Assembly (NCBI RefSeq): GCF_030272615.1
Contig: NC_081413.1
Location: forward strand, 24,922,966-24,986,965
From: Cryptomeria japonica
Lineage: Eukaryota; Streptophyta; Pinopsida; Cupressales; Cupressaceae
Direction of reading: 5' to 3'
Length of the DNA: 64,000 nucleotides
Shown: in pieces, positions 49,385-61,939 of the stretch
Layout: each line of letters starts with the position of its first letter
Numbering within the stretch: the stretch's first letter is position 1
The notes under the pieces: generated by a model
What the model saw: only the letters and a program-made list of their open reading frames with translations
Databases searched by the model: none
Told to the model about the DNA's origin: nothing
Translations under genes and position numbers: made by a program

Positions 49385-50958
49385 ATTAGATGGTCATGAT
49401 TCTTAAGTATGGGCTCTTACTTTCTTAGGAAACTATTCAGTATCTTCCACTGTGAACTCTCTTCATAGCTACCCCCAACCTCCTCCCTATAGGGTGCGTG
49501 CTTGGAACCCGAAGTTGATTCCAAAGATCAACATGTTCTTTTGGATTGTCGTTCAGAACAAAATTATCACTCTAGAAAATCTTTGTAAAAGAGACTTCTA
49601 TATTGTTAATAGATGTTCGTTGTGCTGTGAAGATTCTAAGAGTGCAGTTCATCTTTTTATGGATTGTCCTTATGCCCATGTGGTGTGGGGTTTCTTTCTG
49701 AATCTTTGGGGAGTTGATTGGTATTTCTGTCCTCTCTCCATCAACTTTTCTCTCAATGGGTCTCCCCCTCCTCCAATTTTGTGCTATTGCTAATGTGGTT
49801 GTTATCTCTTCCTCATCTTATTTGGTGCATCTAGAAAGAAAGGAACATCAGGGTGTTTCGTGATGACTTCTCTCCTCCTTTTTTGGTGTTTTCTAAATGC
49901 ACTAGGGCGATTTTGGAAAATCTTCACTTTGCATTTTCTAATTGCAAATCTTATGTGAGGTGAGCTATTTCTGATCCAGTGACTTTTCTATTGTGGAAAT
50001 GTGGAACTTTGGTCTTGATATCTCCATCTGGATCAAGCCCCCCAAAAGAGAAATAGATATATTGTGTGGGAATGCCCACCCTTTGGGATGGGTCAAAGAT
50101 GATTTTGATGGGGCAGTTAATGGAATATTCGGATCAGTTAGGTGTGGGAGAGTATTGAGAAATGATTGTGGTGGATTTTTGGCAACAGTGACATTCCTCT
50201 TGGAAAGTCAGACTAATCGCACCGTTGAAGCTATGTCTGCCTACCATGGCCTATGCTTGGAAAAATGTATGAACTTCACCAAGGTTTGGGTTGAGGGGGA
50301 TTCAAAAAATATCATCCAATATTTATTAGGTACTCAAACCCCCTTATTCAAAAAATATCATCCAATGTTAATTAAAACATGGATTGAAGACTCCGAAAAG
50401 ATCATTGAATCCTTTGAAGAATGCAAGATCTCTCATATATATCATGAGGGTAATTTTATAGAAGATTACTTTGCAAAATTGGGAGTCCAAAATGACAATG
50501 TGGCTAGGTGGCAAACTCATAATTCCCTTCCCAAGATTGTATTGAAAATGATAGAGCTAGAGAGAAGGCATGTGCAGAATCCTGGATGGTATGTTTAATG
50601 TCAATTGGCATTAAGTCTAGAAAAGATTGGATCTTTACTATGCACTCTGTATGGGTGTTATTTTCCTTATTTCCTTTTCAATTCTTGGCTGATGTTTTTC
50701 ACAGGCTCTGTGAAAGATAGAAACAAAGGATTGGTCATTGTTATTGCTTCTCAGAACATTGGAAAAGATGGTATTGGACACTTCCTAGATGGAGGTTGAG
50801 GCCACTAATTCCTTGATGTACCTATTTTAGTTTTCTACTCTGTTATTTTCTTTTGGTAGTTTGGCTATTGGTTTTTTTATGCTTAGCTGAGGGCAGCATT
50901 TTGTTAGCAAGGTTTTGACTCCCTTCAAAATCTGTTTGTACCTAAATCAAAAACAATG
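49385..50958 (+). mobile_element. LINE-B, 5'-truncated L1-type LINE
   Basis: Only the 3' end of an L1-type element remains: zf-RVT, RNase H, 3' UTR and a CTAAATCAAAAACAA tail. Truncation at the 5' end is the usual outcome of target-primed reverse transcription. It sits between dispersed copies B and D. The 5' edge is placed where copy B similarity fades and the coding frame (GNYSVSSTVNSLHSY) begins; no clear target duplication was found. Confidence 0.85.
49410..50598 (+). pseudogene. LINE-B ORF2 3' part: zf-RVT and RNase H
   Basis: The zf-RVT region reads AWNPKLIPKINMFFWIVVQN, then CSLCCEDSKSAVHLFMDCPY and VVWGFFLNLWGVDW (to about 49740). Frames break between 49790 and 49993. The RNase H (RVT_3) frame then reads DDFDGAVNGIFGSVRCGRVL, RTVEAMSAYHGLCLEKC, VWVEGDSKNIIQYLLG and ISHIYHEGNFIEDYFAKLG. 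The three main acids (Asp in FDGA, Glu in VEAM, Asp in EGDS) are present; the last motif, usually N-ADxLA, reads IEDYFA with its Asp kept. It differs from LINE-A in sequence, so the window holds two LINE families or old lineages. An in-frame TAA at about 50598 ends it; the open frame beyond is taken as 3' UTR. Confidence 0.88.
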
Positions 50959-51390
50959 TCATAGTATCAACAAATCTAGAACAAAATGTGAAGCATATAT
51001 CACTCATCTCCATGAAATTTTTACTAAAATCAATTATACACATGACAATAAACATCCACTTTTCTATAACAATTGCATCAAAATCATCAAAACAAATCAT
51101 AGAAATTACTTCTTCCAACTTCATTTTTTGTAGTTATCTTGCAAGGCAATGATTGCTTTTGACAAAATATTTTTTCTCTTTTGAAAATTCAAACTTTTCA
51201 TGATTGCTATTGTTTTTCATATAAGAACGTTTATACTGAATAAATTTTTCACCATACCTATTATATTTTTCCAACACGATACAGAACTCATTCCACAATC
51301 TATTTTCATGCATCCTATAACATAGATTCATGCTTCAATTATTAGTTTCAACATTTCTTTTCATAATGATTATTTAATCAACATAGGGTA
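50599..51390. other. LINE-B 3' UTR and short unassigned spacer
   Basis: To about 50958 this is LINE 3' UTR, with GCTTAGCTGAGGGCAGCATT and a final CTAAATCAAAAACAA. From there to about 51390 AT-rich DNA matches nothing I recognise. Confidence 0.5.
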
Positions 51391-53102
51391 CAAGGATGTA
51401 GATCCCAACACTTGTCCTTTATGATTTTGGGTGAACCCATAATAATGGGTTACAAACTCATGACAAACAAAAAAGTTTTAGGTGGCCAAAAAAAAATTGG
51501 CAAACACCTTCGAACAAAAGTACTTTTTCACCCTTAGTTTGAGAAAGGCAAGTTTTTAATGGAATATTTTAGAAGGAAATAATATAAGGATGAAGAGAGA
51601 GAGAGAAAACATTATTTGTTATTTTGGGCAAGTTGGCCTAGATTTTAGAATTGTCTAAAATTCATCTATATAATAAGGCATCATGTAACGGCTTTGCATC
51701 AAAGGTGTTTTTATGATCAAGTTATCATGTAATCAAGAGATGGAGAGTAAGATGAATGTTGTAACATTCCAAACATTTGTAAAGTTTATCAAGAAAGTGA
51801 TTATTGAACTACAAAATAGTTAAGGGGCATAATTATTTGATGAGCCATACTAAAATTCAATGATCAAGACAAAGAAAGTATTCCTTATTCTATGGAACTC
51901 CGTGAATTGATGGGTGGCAATAAGGTGGCCTCCCACAAATCAATCTACCCTCATTCTACCATAGAATTGTAGGGACCCTCCCACCCTACATGAGGCATAG
52001 TTGCACCAAAAGATTGATTAATGAACATTTCAATACTGAACACTTTAAATAGTTTAGCAAAGTGGTTGATAACTTTTCCAGTTTGTGTTTGATGTGTTCT
52101 ATCTAATGTGTTTTTGATCCATATGCAGCTACCACCAACAAAAACTTTGACATATTCTAGAAGTTAAATATATATTTTATTTGTATAAGATGTGCCTGCA
52201 TATAACGCATACGAAGGTCATTAACGATCACATACTTAAAAGCTAATGAAACCCAATCATTGTAACAAGTTTATATTTTCTTTAGCGGTGGGAATCTGAG
52301 GACGCTCGTTATCGACCCCTAATTTGATACGACATATAAAATCTCGTCGATGAGCGAACCAGATCAATTACTGTTGGGGGTCAACCCCTAATTTGAGACG
52401 ACTTATAAAAACTCTTTACAGTTTTCTTAAACATTAATCTCTTGATGAAACACACTTCATTTAACACAGAAAGCAAAAAAGCGTGCAATATTACTTATTT
52501 CGCTTACCACTTATTTTGGAGGCTACTTCATGGTATATACTGTAATAATAAATTGTCTTCAAAATCTACCTCGAACCATTAATTTCAACTGTAATAAAAA
52601 TAATCATAAATTACATTTAAATTTGTAAACGATTTTATGATTCGCTTGCGTGCCAGGGGCTCTATTAAAATGTGTAAACGATTTGATGATCTGCTTGCAC
52701 GCCAGGGACTCTATTGAAGTTTATTGTATGGTTATATGTGATCAATTTTTTCCATAACATTTCAGAGCATGATATGAAAAATGACTTGTTTTTAGTTATA
52801 ATATTTATGTTTTATAACATTTTAAATCATATTCTATGATCTAATATTAAAATAAATAAATAATGACTATGTTCCACATGAATCACAGAATACGACTGCA
52901 TTTTAACAAAAGAAGGGATATAGATATGAGTGAGGATAATGCATATTTGCCGAAAATAGGAGGAATAAATGGACATTCTACTCTGTAACTATTTAACTTT
53001 CACGACGAATTAGTAGAACTCATATAAATCAGAAAACCAAAACATATATGGTATAAACGAAAACCATCTTATTTGATAAAAACCTAAACATGTTGCAAAC
53101 CA

Positions 53103-53199
53103 CTTTCAGATGCACACAGCTTGGCACGGTGCAATAGCATTTACATCAACAAGTGATAAACATGCTCATTGGATCGTGCCAAACTGCGGCCTCTGAAAG
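53103..53199 (-). ncRNA. MIR171-like foldback, copy D
   Basis: 97 nt on the minus strand. The 5' arm TTTGGCACGATCCAATGAGC is unchanged; the 3' arm is CACCGTGCCAAGCTGTGTGC, one change from copy B outside the CCGTGCCAA core. The loop differs (GTTTATCACTTGTTGATGTA). Confidence 0.55.
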
Positions 53200-53259
53200 G
53201 AATGAGCATTTTTTTCTCTCAATCCACCCTGCAATGCTTGAATTAGATGGTTGCATGGC

Positions 53260-53267
53260 TATTTATA
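53260..53267 (-). promoter_or_regulatory. TATA box of copy D
   Basis: Minus-strand TATAAATA in CTTCCTATAAATAGCCATGC, 68 nt before the foldback. Confidence 0.7.
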
Positions 53268-55247
53268 GGAAGCCAAACAACATTTAAAGAAAACATCTGT
53301 GAAGAGATGGGCCACATAATATTGGGGGACCAATGCATTGCTTGGCGGACCACACCACTCAAATTGAATGCCATTCTTAGTGCTCCCAATTTTTATATTC
53401 AACAAGACATAAATGGATCATCAGAGACTTTAATAACAATGGATTTTCATGGAGTTTGCCTGAATGTTTTTTAATATATCAATTATACAGCCTACGCAAG
53501 CCTCTGTTTACAGTCTAATGTGCAATCATGTGGTTAATCTTTCAAAATATTATTTAATTATTAACGTTTAAACTATGGATTGTTTGAGACATCTGAAATA
53601 TTATGAAGCGTATGTAGACATTATGCTTTTCCCACACAAGTCCCATTTGGAAATTTGTGCGCAGTAAGTACGTTTTCAAGTGGATGAAAAAGTTAAATTA
53701 ATAACATTCTGTATTATATTTGGTGTCTCCATGTCGGTAGGGCACATTAATTGGGGAGCTGTCATTCATTGGGACGAGAGAGAAAATAACGTGGGTATCC
53801 CATTTCTCTCATTTGTTCTGTCATTGAAGTGAGGATTTTTAATTCCACTCTCTTCAACTATGAAGTAAATAGCGAGTGACGGCAGGGCTCTTCAGTTTCG
53901 AAAAGAAGAATTACGTGTGCTTTGATTTGACATCATTTAATATTTGTGCCTGTACCCCTCTGTAACTTTTTCTTCCTGGGCACCATATAGGTATGACTTG
54001 TTATGTTACAAACTAAAATACAAAACACTCACTTCTAATTTGACTTTAACATTCTTGATATTTTCCAGAATTATATGAAATTACATTGATATTTGAAAAA
54101 TCAAATTAAGAGGGTTGAGGATATGTTATGGTTTAGGTTTTAGCTTTCTTTTTATTTTGAAGGCTGTGTATTATTTTTTATATTTATTGTAAGTTCTTTT
54201 TGCTGTTTATAATTATGGAGGTTATTGTTTTTTAATAATCTCCAAATTCATTAATCAAGTTGTTCATATTGGTGTTTTAAGTTTTATTGCAAGTTCTCTT
54301 TGCTGTTTATGATTATGGGTGTTATTGTTTTTTTTTATATAATCTCCAAATTCATTAATCAAGTTGTTGATATTAATGGTGTTGAAGTTTTGATAGCACA
54401 TGAAGATAGTTTCACCATTAAAGTAAATTAGGAAGTTTGTTTGTAAAATCTTTTCACATATATATGTCTTCTAAAATACCTCTAGATATGGTTCTCTTTC
54501 ATTTGACTTCAAATTTTTTTTATCTTAATTAATTATTTTGTTGAGAACATTCTCTATAAAAATACACTTAAAAAATGAGTGACCAAGATTGTGTCCCCTC
54601 AGTTGTCTATATGTCTTTATTCATTTTCACCCCTTAGACATGAGTTTTTTCCAACTCAAAATAACAATCTCACTCCTTTCACTTACCAATTACTATTCAT
54701 TGATCAAAATTTATCTTCAACTATTAATAGATTACTCACTACCTTTAAATTTAAATCTGTAATTATGATCTGCATGCGTTAATGATAGTGATATAGTGCC
54801 TTGGCTCTCTGTTAATACTAAATACCAAAACTAGGAGCTCCATCTTCTTACACATGGTAAAATGAGTCTGTAAATCTCAGAATGCAATCTGCATTTTAAT
54901 AAAGTGGGAATATAGATGTCAATGAGACCAATGAATATTTGCCGAAAAAAAACTTCCATAAAAATAGCAGGGAAGAAATGAGCATTGTATTCTCCATTAA
55001 AAGGTAATAACTTTCATGGGGATTTAATAGAGCTCTTAGAAACGAGAAAAATAAAACATATACGGTATAATCCAAAACCATCTGATGTACGTGTTAGTTC
55101 ATTTAAGTCAAGGATTTTTACCACTTTTCATCTAGAAAATATGTGCTGGTTATGCTCAGTTCAAACGTTGCATTTCCTCGGATCCAGTAAAAGACAGAGA
55201 GATCCCAACCATCCTATTTGAGGAAAAACTAAACACGTTGCAAACCA

Positions 55248-55344
55248 CTTTCAGTTGCACGCAGCTTGGCACGGTGCAATGGCATTTATATCAACTAGTG
55301 AAAATCATGCTCATTGGATCGTGCCAAAGTGCGGCTTCCGAAAG
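55248..55344 (-). ncRNA. MIR171-like foldback, copy E
   Basis: 97 nt on the minus strand with both arms intact (TTTGGCACGATCCAATGAGC and CACCGTGCCAAGCTGCGTGC). The basal CTTTCAGA has become CTTTCGGA and its partner TCTGAAAG has become ACTGAAAG, so the base of the stem is slightly weaker. Confidence 0.55.
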
Positions 55345-55404
55345 GAATGAGTATTTTTTTCTCTCAATCTTCGCTGCAATGCTTGAATTAGATGGTTGCA
55401 TGGG

Positions 55405-55412
55405 TATTTATA
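55405..55412 (-). promoter_or_regulatory. TATA box of copy E
   Basis: Minus-strand TATAAATA in CTTCCTATAAATACCCATGC, 68 nt before the foldback. Confidence 0.7.
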
Positions 55413-57370
55413 GGAAGCCAAAAACATTAATAAAAAATCTGTGAAGAGATTGCCCACACAGTATTGGGGATCACAGAACTCAAAGTTGAATGCCATTCTC
55501 AGCAGCTCATATTTTTTCAAATTCTTTTATTCAACGAGACTTGAACAGTAATGGATTTTTTCCTAAAAATTTTTCAATATATCAATTATTTACAGTCACA
55601 AATGTTTACAGTCAAAAATGCTATCATGTTGTCAAGACATCTGAATCAATGTAAAACTATGAAGTTTATATAAAATTTGAATTCATGAAAGTAATTTTTT
55701 ATTAATTTAAATATAATAGATGATGCAAATATAATGGCAATGGCTATTTTCCATACAAAACAGTCTTCCATCAAAAATACAAATTTACATAATACAATTA
55801 TTTTTCACGGGATTTTTTGGTATTTTTACATCATTAAGAAAATAGATTAAGAAGATCAACCAGTAAAAATTGTGTAAAAATCCATTATGATTTACAGATT
55901 TTATATTTTTAATCATGTATTATTTTGTATAGAAAATTAAAAACTTCATTTATAATATTCATTGATATTAATTTTTATTAAAAATATTTTAAAAATATCA
56001 AATCTACATATTAATAATCTATGCAAAACTTATCACACCCAGATCAAACAAAGTTCTCAATTTTCATAAATAGATAGTCAAGCAGGCTGAGAGAATTTAG
56101 GATAGATGATGGCATGATTAATTTCCCACAAGAGGAAAGACTTATTATGCTTTTCCCACCAACCCCAATTTGTGTGCAGTAAGAACATTTCCAAGTGGAT
56201 GAAAAATTAATATAATTACATTCCGTATTATGTTTGCTGTGTCCATGTCGGCAAGGCACTGTTGTTGGGGAGTTAAAAAGCATTTAGCTCTTTTGTTTTG
56301 CCATTCAAGACAGTGGACGTTAATTCAGAGGAATAATATCCACAATAGATAAAGTAAATAGCCACTTATGGAGTGGTTATTCAGTTTCAAAAAGAATTTT
56401 CTACGTTGATTTGACATCTTCACACAGATTTGAGCTGTTATTTTTTTTATTTTTTTTCGCTACAGCATCATATGATTTGTTTTTTTTTTATGGAAAAAGA
56501 AAAAGAAGATTGCATAGTTCAATAAAAGATATAATTTATAGCAGATAACAGCAACAACAAAAATATCATATTGTTGTGATGAACTAAATCAATAATAATG
56601 ACAAAAGAGTAAACTCATTACAACAGCTTGCTGCCAACATTGAAAGAAATAATACATGTGTATAGGTTTTTTATCAATGTTTGCACCTACAAAAACAAAA
56701 TGCCTACTTCTAATCTTATTGTACGTTTTCTATATTTTCATATGAAATTACATAAATATTTGAGAAACGTAATTAAGGGCTGGAGCATCTCTTAAGGTTC
56801 AGGTTTTAGCTTTGTCTGTACTATTTTTTATATTATGTCATTCTTCATGTTAAGAGTCTGGAATATTTTGTATGTCTATTGTAAGGTCTTATTTGTTTGT
56901 TACATTGTTAATCTTTAATAGCCTCAAACTTCACCAATTCAGAAGTTCGTGTTGGTGTTGATTTGACAGCACATTAGAATGTGTCAACTATCAAAGCAAT
57001 TTAAAGAGTTTGTCTCCAAAGTCTTTCATGAGGTATGTCTTCTAAAAAAATTCTAGATGTGTTCTTCTCATTCCATAATATGATCATGTTTTTTGTTGGC
57101 TTGATAATTTTACCTTAATTTGTTATTGTGTTGAGTCATGTATTCCCCCTAAAAATATTCTACAATAAAGAGTGACCAATAAATGGGGTTCACCTTTGTG
57201 TTGTCTAAAACTTTGTGAAGGGATTTCTATTTTTTTTCTTCATTAAGACTAGTGACAAGGTCATCCTCAAACATGGCCCCCAGTTTATTTTAATACCATT
57301 TCTCATTTTCACACTCTAGACATGAGACTTTGTCATCTCAAAGGAGAGAGCTCTTTGTGTCTATGTTTGG

Positions 57371-57694
57371 ATGGAGTTTATTGGATTGCCTTTTCTCATG
57401 CTATAATTTTTATCCAAAATAATAGTCTTGCTAGGAAATATCATTTGTGTCAAGCCAAATTTTTTTCTCGATTGATTTGCAAAAGCATATTTATCTCAAA
57501 ATTGATCTCTCCAAGGACTTGGATAATTTATTTGAGATACATAGTTGGAAAATTATACACCCACACACTATGTTATTTATCTAAATTTTCCTAGCACCTA
57601 TTTTTGGTGTTTATCATATAATCATATGATCAAAGGTTGTCTCTTGTCACTCATTGCAATAAACCCACTCCCTATCTTGTTAATTATACCCTCC
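57371..57694. other. No gene recognised
   Basis: AT-rich spacer between copy E and Copia-3. Two overlapping open frames (57322-57594 and 57545-57727) match no family. Confidence 0.5.
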
Positions 57695-57699
57695 CCATC

Positions 57700-58096
57700 T
57701 ATTGGAAAGATTAAGAGCCCGTCATGAAGCTATCCACACTTCAAGGGATTGACCAAGAAACAAACCAACCATAAGAGAATGTTGCAAAATGAGAAAGAAT
57801 AAACAATCGAGATTGAAATGAAATGCTTGAGATGAATTGATATGAATTGATGATACAATGTACAAATGAACCTTTCTTATATAGGCAAGAGATGATGAGG
57901 TAGTTACAACTAACCTTGATAAAAAATTAATGTTTATTCTTGATGAAACTAATATTAAATTGTAAGCTATGACTCATCTCTATCTAGAATGACAGCTAAG
58001 ATAACTAACATGAACAATATCAAATGAGAGTTCCATGTGACGACTAAGCTATCCTAAGTAAACTTAATAAAAGTGAATAGGCTATTCACAGCAACA
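57700..58096 (-). mobile_element. Copia-3 3' LTR
   Basis: It aligns as a direct repeat with 61511-61939: GGAAAGATTAAGAG, TCAAGAAACAAACCAAC, ATGATACAATGTACAAATGA, GGCAAGAGATGATGAGGTAG and CTAAGCTATCCTAAGTAAAC occur in both. On the minus strand it begins TGTTGCTGTGAATAGCC next to a polypurine tract; the far end has drifted from CCAACA to CCAATA. TATATAA at 57877-57883 is the promoter candidate. It is 32 nt shorter than its partner because of an indel near 58080. Confidence 0.88.
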
Positions 58097-58102
58097 CCCC
58101 CC
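58097..58102 (-). other. Copia-3 polypurine tract (duplicated at 58192-58197)
   Basis: Minus-strand AAGGGGGG lies directly against the 3' LTR and would prime plus-strand DNA. The tract and the adjoining 95 bp are tandemly duplicated (CTTAGAGAGAAAAATTATTA twice), giving a second tract 95 bp away. Confidence 0.75.
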
Positions 58103-58199
58103 TTAAGTGTAACTTAGAGAGAAAAATTATTATGCACAAATGATGCAAGATTAATATGAATATGCAATATATGGGTCCCAACAACTTAACACCCCCCTT

Positions 58200-58685
58200 G
58201 AGTGTAACTTAGAGAGAAAAATTATTATGCACAAATGATGCAAGATTAATATGAACATGCAATATATGGGTCCCAACAACTAAGCCATGTTAAGTACCCA
58301 TGCACAAATAATTATGCAACTTATTTTTAACAAACAAAGAAAAGTCAAAAACCCTGTGGGACAAAACTTCTCTCCAAAAAGGAGAGATGAAAAATATGTA
58401 CAAGTGATAGATCATGTGATGTATGGAGGTCTCATGTCAATACCCCCCAAGAACTACATCCGTCACAAGAAAATAATACAATCACCCCTCCAATGAAGGG
58501 AAATATAGAGACAACATTGCCCCCCATAATGAAGTATCATCAAAGCCACCAAAGTATATTTGAGGCCAAAAAAGAATCTAATGGCAGCAAATATCAAGTA
58601 TCCCCTTGGGAAGAAGGAAATGCAATGGTGAATGTAGAAGAAACTCTGCATCCATGATGAAATGAGAAGGAAGAAGTCTCATCAA
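58200..58685 (-). other. Copia-3 non-coding 3' internal part
   Basis: This sits between the polypurine tract and the protease fragment where integrase, RT and RNase H should be. Less than 0.6 kb remains and it has no coding similarity, so pol was deleted. Confidence 0.65.
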
Positions 58686-60001
58686 TTAAAAATCCATGGA
58701 TTGATGATCAACCCTACCCTTTGCAACAACAACATCTTTGTCACCATGAATGAACACTAAATTTGCTACAAACTCAACATTGTCGTCAACTTTTGTAATC
58801 TGATAAATGGATAGTAGATTATGGGCTATCTCAAAAAAATAATGAACATTATCTATTGATCCATCACCCAAGTCAATATCACCTACTGTAGCAACATGAA
58901 CAAAATTATTATTTGCAATCAAGGGTCTATCACAAGAGGGCTCTCTAAGAGAACCTAGAACCATGACATCAACCAAACAGGTGATGTGAACTGAAGCTCT
59001 AGAATCAATAATCCATCCAATGTCCTGAGGTGCTTGAGTCGTAATAAAGGCATGACCCTTTCCTTTGTGATTTGGAGAACTATCCTCATATTTGGTAGAA
59101 GGTGAACTAGATGAAGGAATGGAAATATTATGGACCTTGAGTAATTGTCTCAACTCATGATTTTCCTTCTTATAACAATTTTTTTCATCATGTTCAACTT
59201 TCTTACAAAATCCATACAATGGTTTGTCATTCTTATTGTAAATTTGATCATTATGCCTGAATTTCTTACAAAAAGAACAATTGGATCCCTCCTTCTTAGA
59301 ATTCACCTCTTTGGAAGAGGGAAAGGAAGTGTCACCAGATTTTGCCTTGGTCTTGTTCATGTTCTTACCCCGTCCCTTTGAAGATTGAACCATCAAAACA
59401 TAACTCTTAGGAATAACATCCATTTGAGTCAAATTGGCCTACTACCTATTCAATCAATCACAAACCTCCTCAAAAGGAGGCATCTTATAATCTTTTCCCA
59501 CAACATCTATAGTAGAATAGAATATAGATGAAAACACTTGAAATGGACCTTGAATCTTAGATAGGACCAAGAAAATACACTCCCTGTCTTCTTTAATATG
59601 ACCATAGCCTTTCAACTGTGACAAAATCAACTTGAACTATGCAAGGAAATCTTGAATAGTGGGAATTACATCTAGAGAGAGGGAAGTGAGATTGGCTTCA
59701 AGCTATAGGATCTTGAACTAATAGATCTTACCATACAACTCTTTAAGCTTATCCCACATCTTTTTAGGTGTGGTATACTCAGCAATATGAAACAACAAAT
59801 TCTCTGACACGTGAAGACCTATGAGTCCTTTCACCTCATCCATTTTGTTCCTATGAACAAATACTCAAACGCCTTAGTGAATTCAAGTTGTTTAGCATCT
59901 AACATTTTCCAAAGACCTTAAGATTGCAACAATTGTGACATCTTGATCTTCCATGTCAGATAGTTGTGTGGAGTGAGCAATTCAATCCTAAGGTCTGACA
60001 T
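58686..60001 (-). pseudogene. Copia-3 gag and protease start, broken
   Basis: The gag ATG at 60001-59999 opens MSDLRIELLTPHNYLTWKIK, the usual DUF4219-type N-terminus of plant copia gag. Several stops and shifts follow to about 59440. The frame 59432-58686 then carries two damaged CCHC knuckles (CSFCKKFRHNDQIYN and GFCKKVEHDEKNCYKK, each with one ligand changed) and the protease site GWIIDSRASVHIT, where DSG has become DSR. CDRPLIANNNFVHVATVGDI and YFFEIAHNLLSIYQITKV are the start of the gag-pre-integrase region. Integrase and RT are absent. Confidence 0.85.
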
Positions 60002-61500
60002 AATATACCAAAGAACACAAAAGATAAATATGCAAGAGACAACCTCTAAAATAGATAATTTTACAATTCTCAAACACCAAATTTACCAAAACAACAAGGA
60101 AAAATATGAAATATAGCTTATGAAGTTGAAACAAGGCACCTGATTAACAAGAATGGCTAATAGGTGGGGCTTGCAAGTAAGGTGGATGACAATTGATCGA
60201 TGTTGGGAGTCACTTGTAACAAATATCTTCACCTTTTAGGATGTCATTACAAGCACTTCACTATGCAATGAAATCACAGCCTTCAAAGAGATAATATCAG
60301 GTCCAAAACAAAATGCTTAGTCAAATAACAATGTTGTTGCAACTAAAAACCAATACTATCGCAGCCTTAGAATGTCCATAGCCAATAAAATGATATCTCA
60401 ACTTGCAAGTAACAGGCAATATCTCGTAGCCACAAAAGTGCACATTGTCAAGGAAGAATAGTGTCGCAGTTAATGAAGATGAAGAAACTTCAAACAAAAT
60501 ATGTGTCTCCTTGCTACGTAGAAAAGAGAATTATTGTACCAAATCAGTTATAATGTAGATCAATTGCAAGTGGATCGCAGGTCAAAAAGGTATGTAGTCG
60601 TTGCCAACCACTGTCAATAGCTATGCAGCCAAGACCTAGCACTCAAATTGAACATGGCTATAAACATGAAAAACCACATGCGCTAGAGTTTACATGTGGG
60701 TCGCTAGTTTATATATCGCTCCAATGTAAATGCCACATACCAATAAAAAAATGGCTCTAATAGTTGTCATACGTCCAATAATGAGTTGGAACATGGGTAA
60801 AAATGAGAACTCAATGCTGTTGCTCAATGCTGTTGCTTGTGAAGTTGGCTCTCAAAGAGAACACCATGCCACAAGCAAGTAACAAAATATAACACGGCAC
60901 ACAACTTTGATATATGGCAATGTTAAGGAATATAAAGTTCTACCACCTTTTGAAAATACGATGCTAATTAATATCCTTGATATCGCTGCAAATATATATT
61001 GGTCGCCAAGAAATGAACTCGAAACCAAAGTAGCGTTGCCAATAATGTAATACTGTTATAGCTGAAAGCGGGTATTAATAGAGATCACTCCAAAGTCCTC
61101 GGGTAATGATAATCGCCTTGGACAAACATTTGAACTTGACAACAAATACAAAATAAAGCTTTGACAAAATAAAAGGCTGGCTGCAAAGTATGATGTTTGC
61201 GATGGAGTCAATGATGATACGCAACCAAATGATATCAGTTAGAAAGGAGAGAATATATATCACTGTTCAATAATAAGTAGCTTGTAGTATTGTCACTGCT
61301 GCAAACAAGCTAAAAAACTGAATAAATTTGTCGCCGTATGTATAAGGGCATCCCAAACGGAGACGATTTCTAAAAATTCAAGGAATTTTTAACATCGAAA
61401 TGATGTTATCTATGAGCTAGACTGTAGGAGGGATGAATAACAAATTTCTATCAAATGCTCAATTCTCTATGATACGCAACCAAATTTGTATGGACAAAGG
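60002..61500 (-). other. Copia-3 long leader between primer-binding site and gag
   Basis: About 1.5 kb without a supported frame. TCGC- and CGCAA-containing words are scattered through it (for example CTCGAAACCAAAGTAGCG near 61018), faintly like the TCGC-rich segments at 20550 and 28400. An unusually long leader for a copia element. Confidence 0.55.
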
Positions 61501-61502
61501 CA

Positions 61503-61510
61503 TGATACCA
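61503..61510 (-). other. Copia-3 primer-binding site
   Basis: Minus-strand TGGTATCATGCC directly follows the 5' LTR; its first eight bases match the initiator methionine tRNA complement TGGTATCAGAGC. Confidence 0.8.
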
Positions 61511-61939
61511 TGTTGGAAAGATTAAGAGTCCATCATGAAGCCGGCCATACTTTAAGGGATCGATCAAGAAACAAACCAACTACAAGAGAATGATGCAACA
61601 TGAGCAAGAATGAACAATGGAGATCAAAATGAGATGCTTGAGATAAATTAATAAGAATTAATGATACAATGTACAAATGAACCTTGCTTATATAGGCAAG
61701 AGATGATGAGGTAGTTACAACTAACCATGATACAAAATTAAATGCATGATGCATTATGAAACTAATATTAATTAATGAGGTGTGACTTACCTCTATCTAG
61801 AATAACACCTAAGATAGCTAACATGAACAATATTAAATAAAAGTTCTATGCGACAACTAAGCTATCCTAAGTAAACTTAACATGTGTGAATAGGTACTAA
61901 CTTAGAACTCGTTCTAATATATCCTTATTCACACTAACA
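61511..61939 (-). mobile_element. Copia-3 5' LTR
   Basis: Plus-strand edges are TGTTGGAAAG and TTCACACTAACA, 429 bp. Minus-strand TATATAAG (61688-61695) is the promoter candidate. The flanks outside the two LTRs are CCATC (57695-57699) and CTAGC (61940-61944), which match at only three of five positions, so a target duplication is not demonstrated. Confidence 0.88.

Larger units (their letters stand above)
51390..54640 (-). repeat. Dispersed unit, copy D
   Basis: Reverse complement of copy A from the tail (CCTCCCACAAATCAATCTACC near 51930) through GAGGACGCTCGTTATCGACC (52310), the foldback (53103-53199), TATA box and GGGGAGCTGTCATTCATTGG (53754) to the upstream part. A local duplication of the phrase ACCCCTAATTTGA-ACGAC occurs at 52315-52415, and another of CTCCAAATTCATTAATCAAG at 54190-54390. 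Confidence 0.85.
54640..57370 (-). repeat. Dispersed unit, copy E
   Basis: Begins near TCACTCCTTTCACTTACCAA, equivalent to 36141 of copy C, and continues through GCATTTTAATAAAGTGGGAA, the foldback (55248-55344), TATA box, GGCAAGGCACTGTTGTTGGG (56249) and the upstream module (56870-57370: GCCTCAAACTTCACCAATTC). The GTGGCCCGCCAC motif is deleted in this copy. It abuts copy D in the same orientation. Confidence 0.85.

Noticed and set aside
50605-50799. Open frame after the LINE-B RNase H
   Set aside because: It is in frame after a TAA but lies in the 3' UTR and shows no domain.
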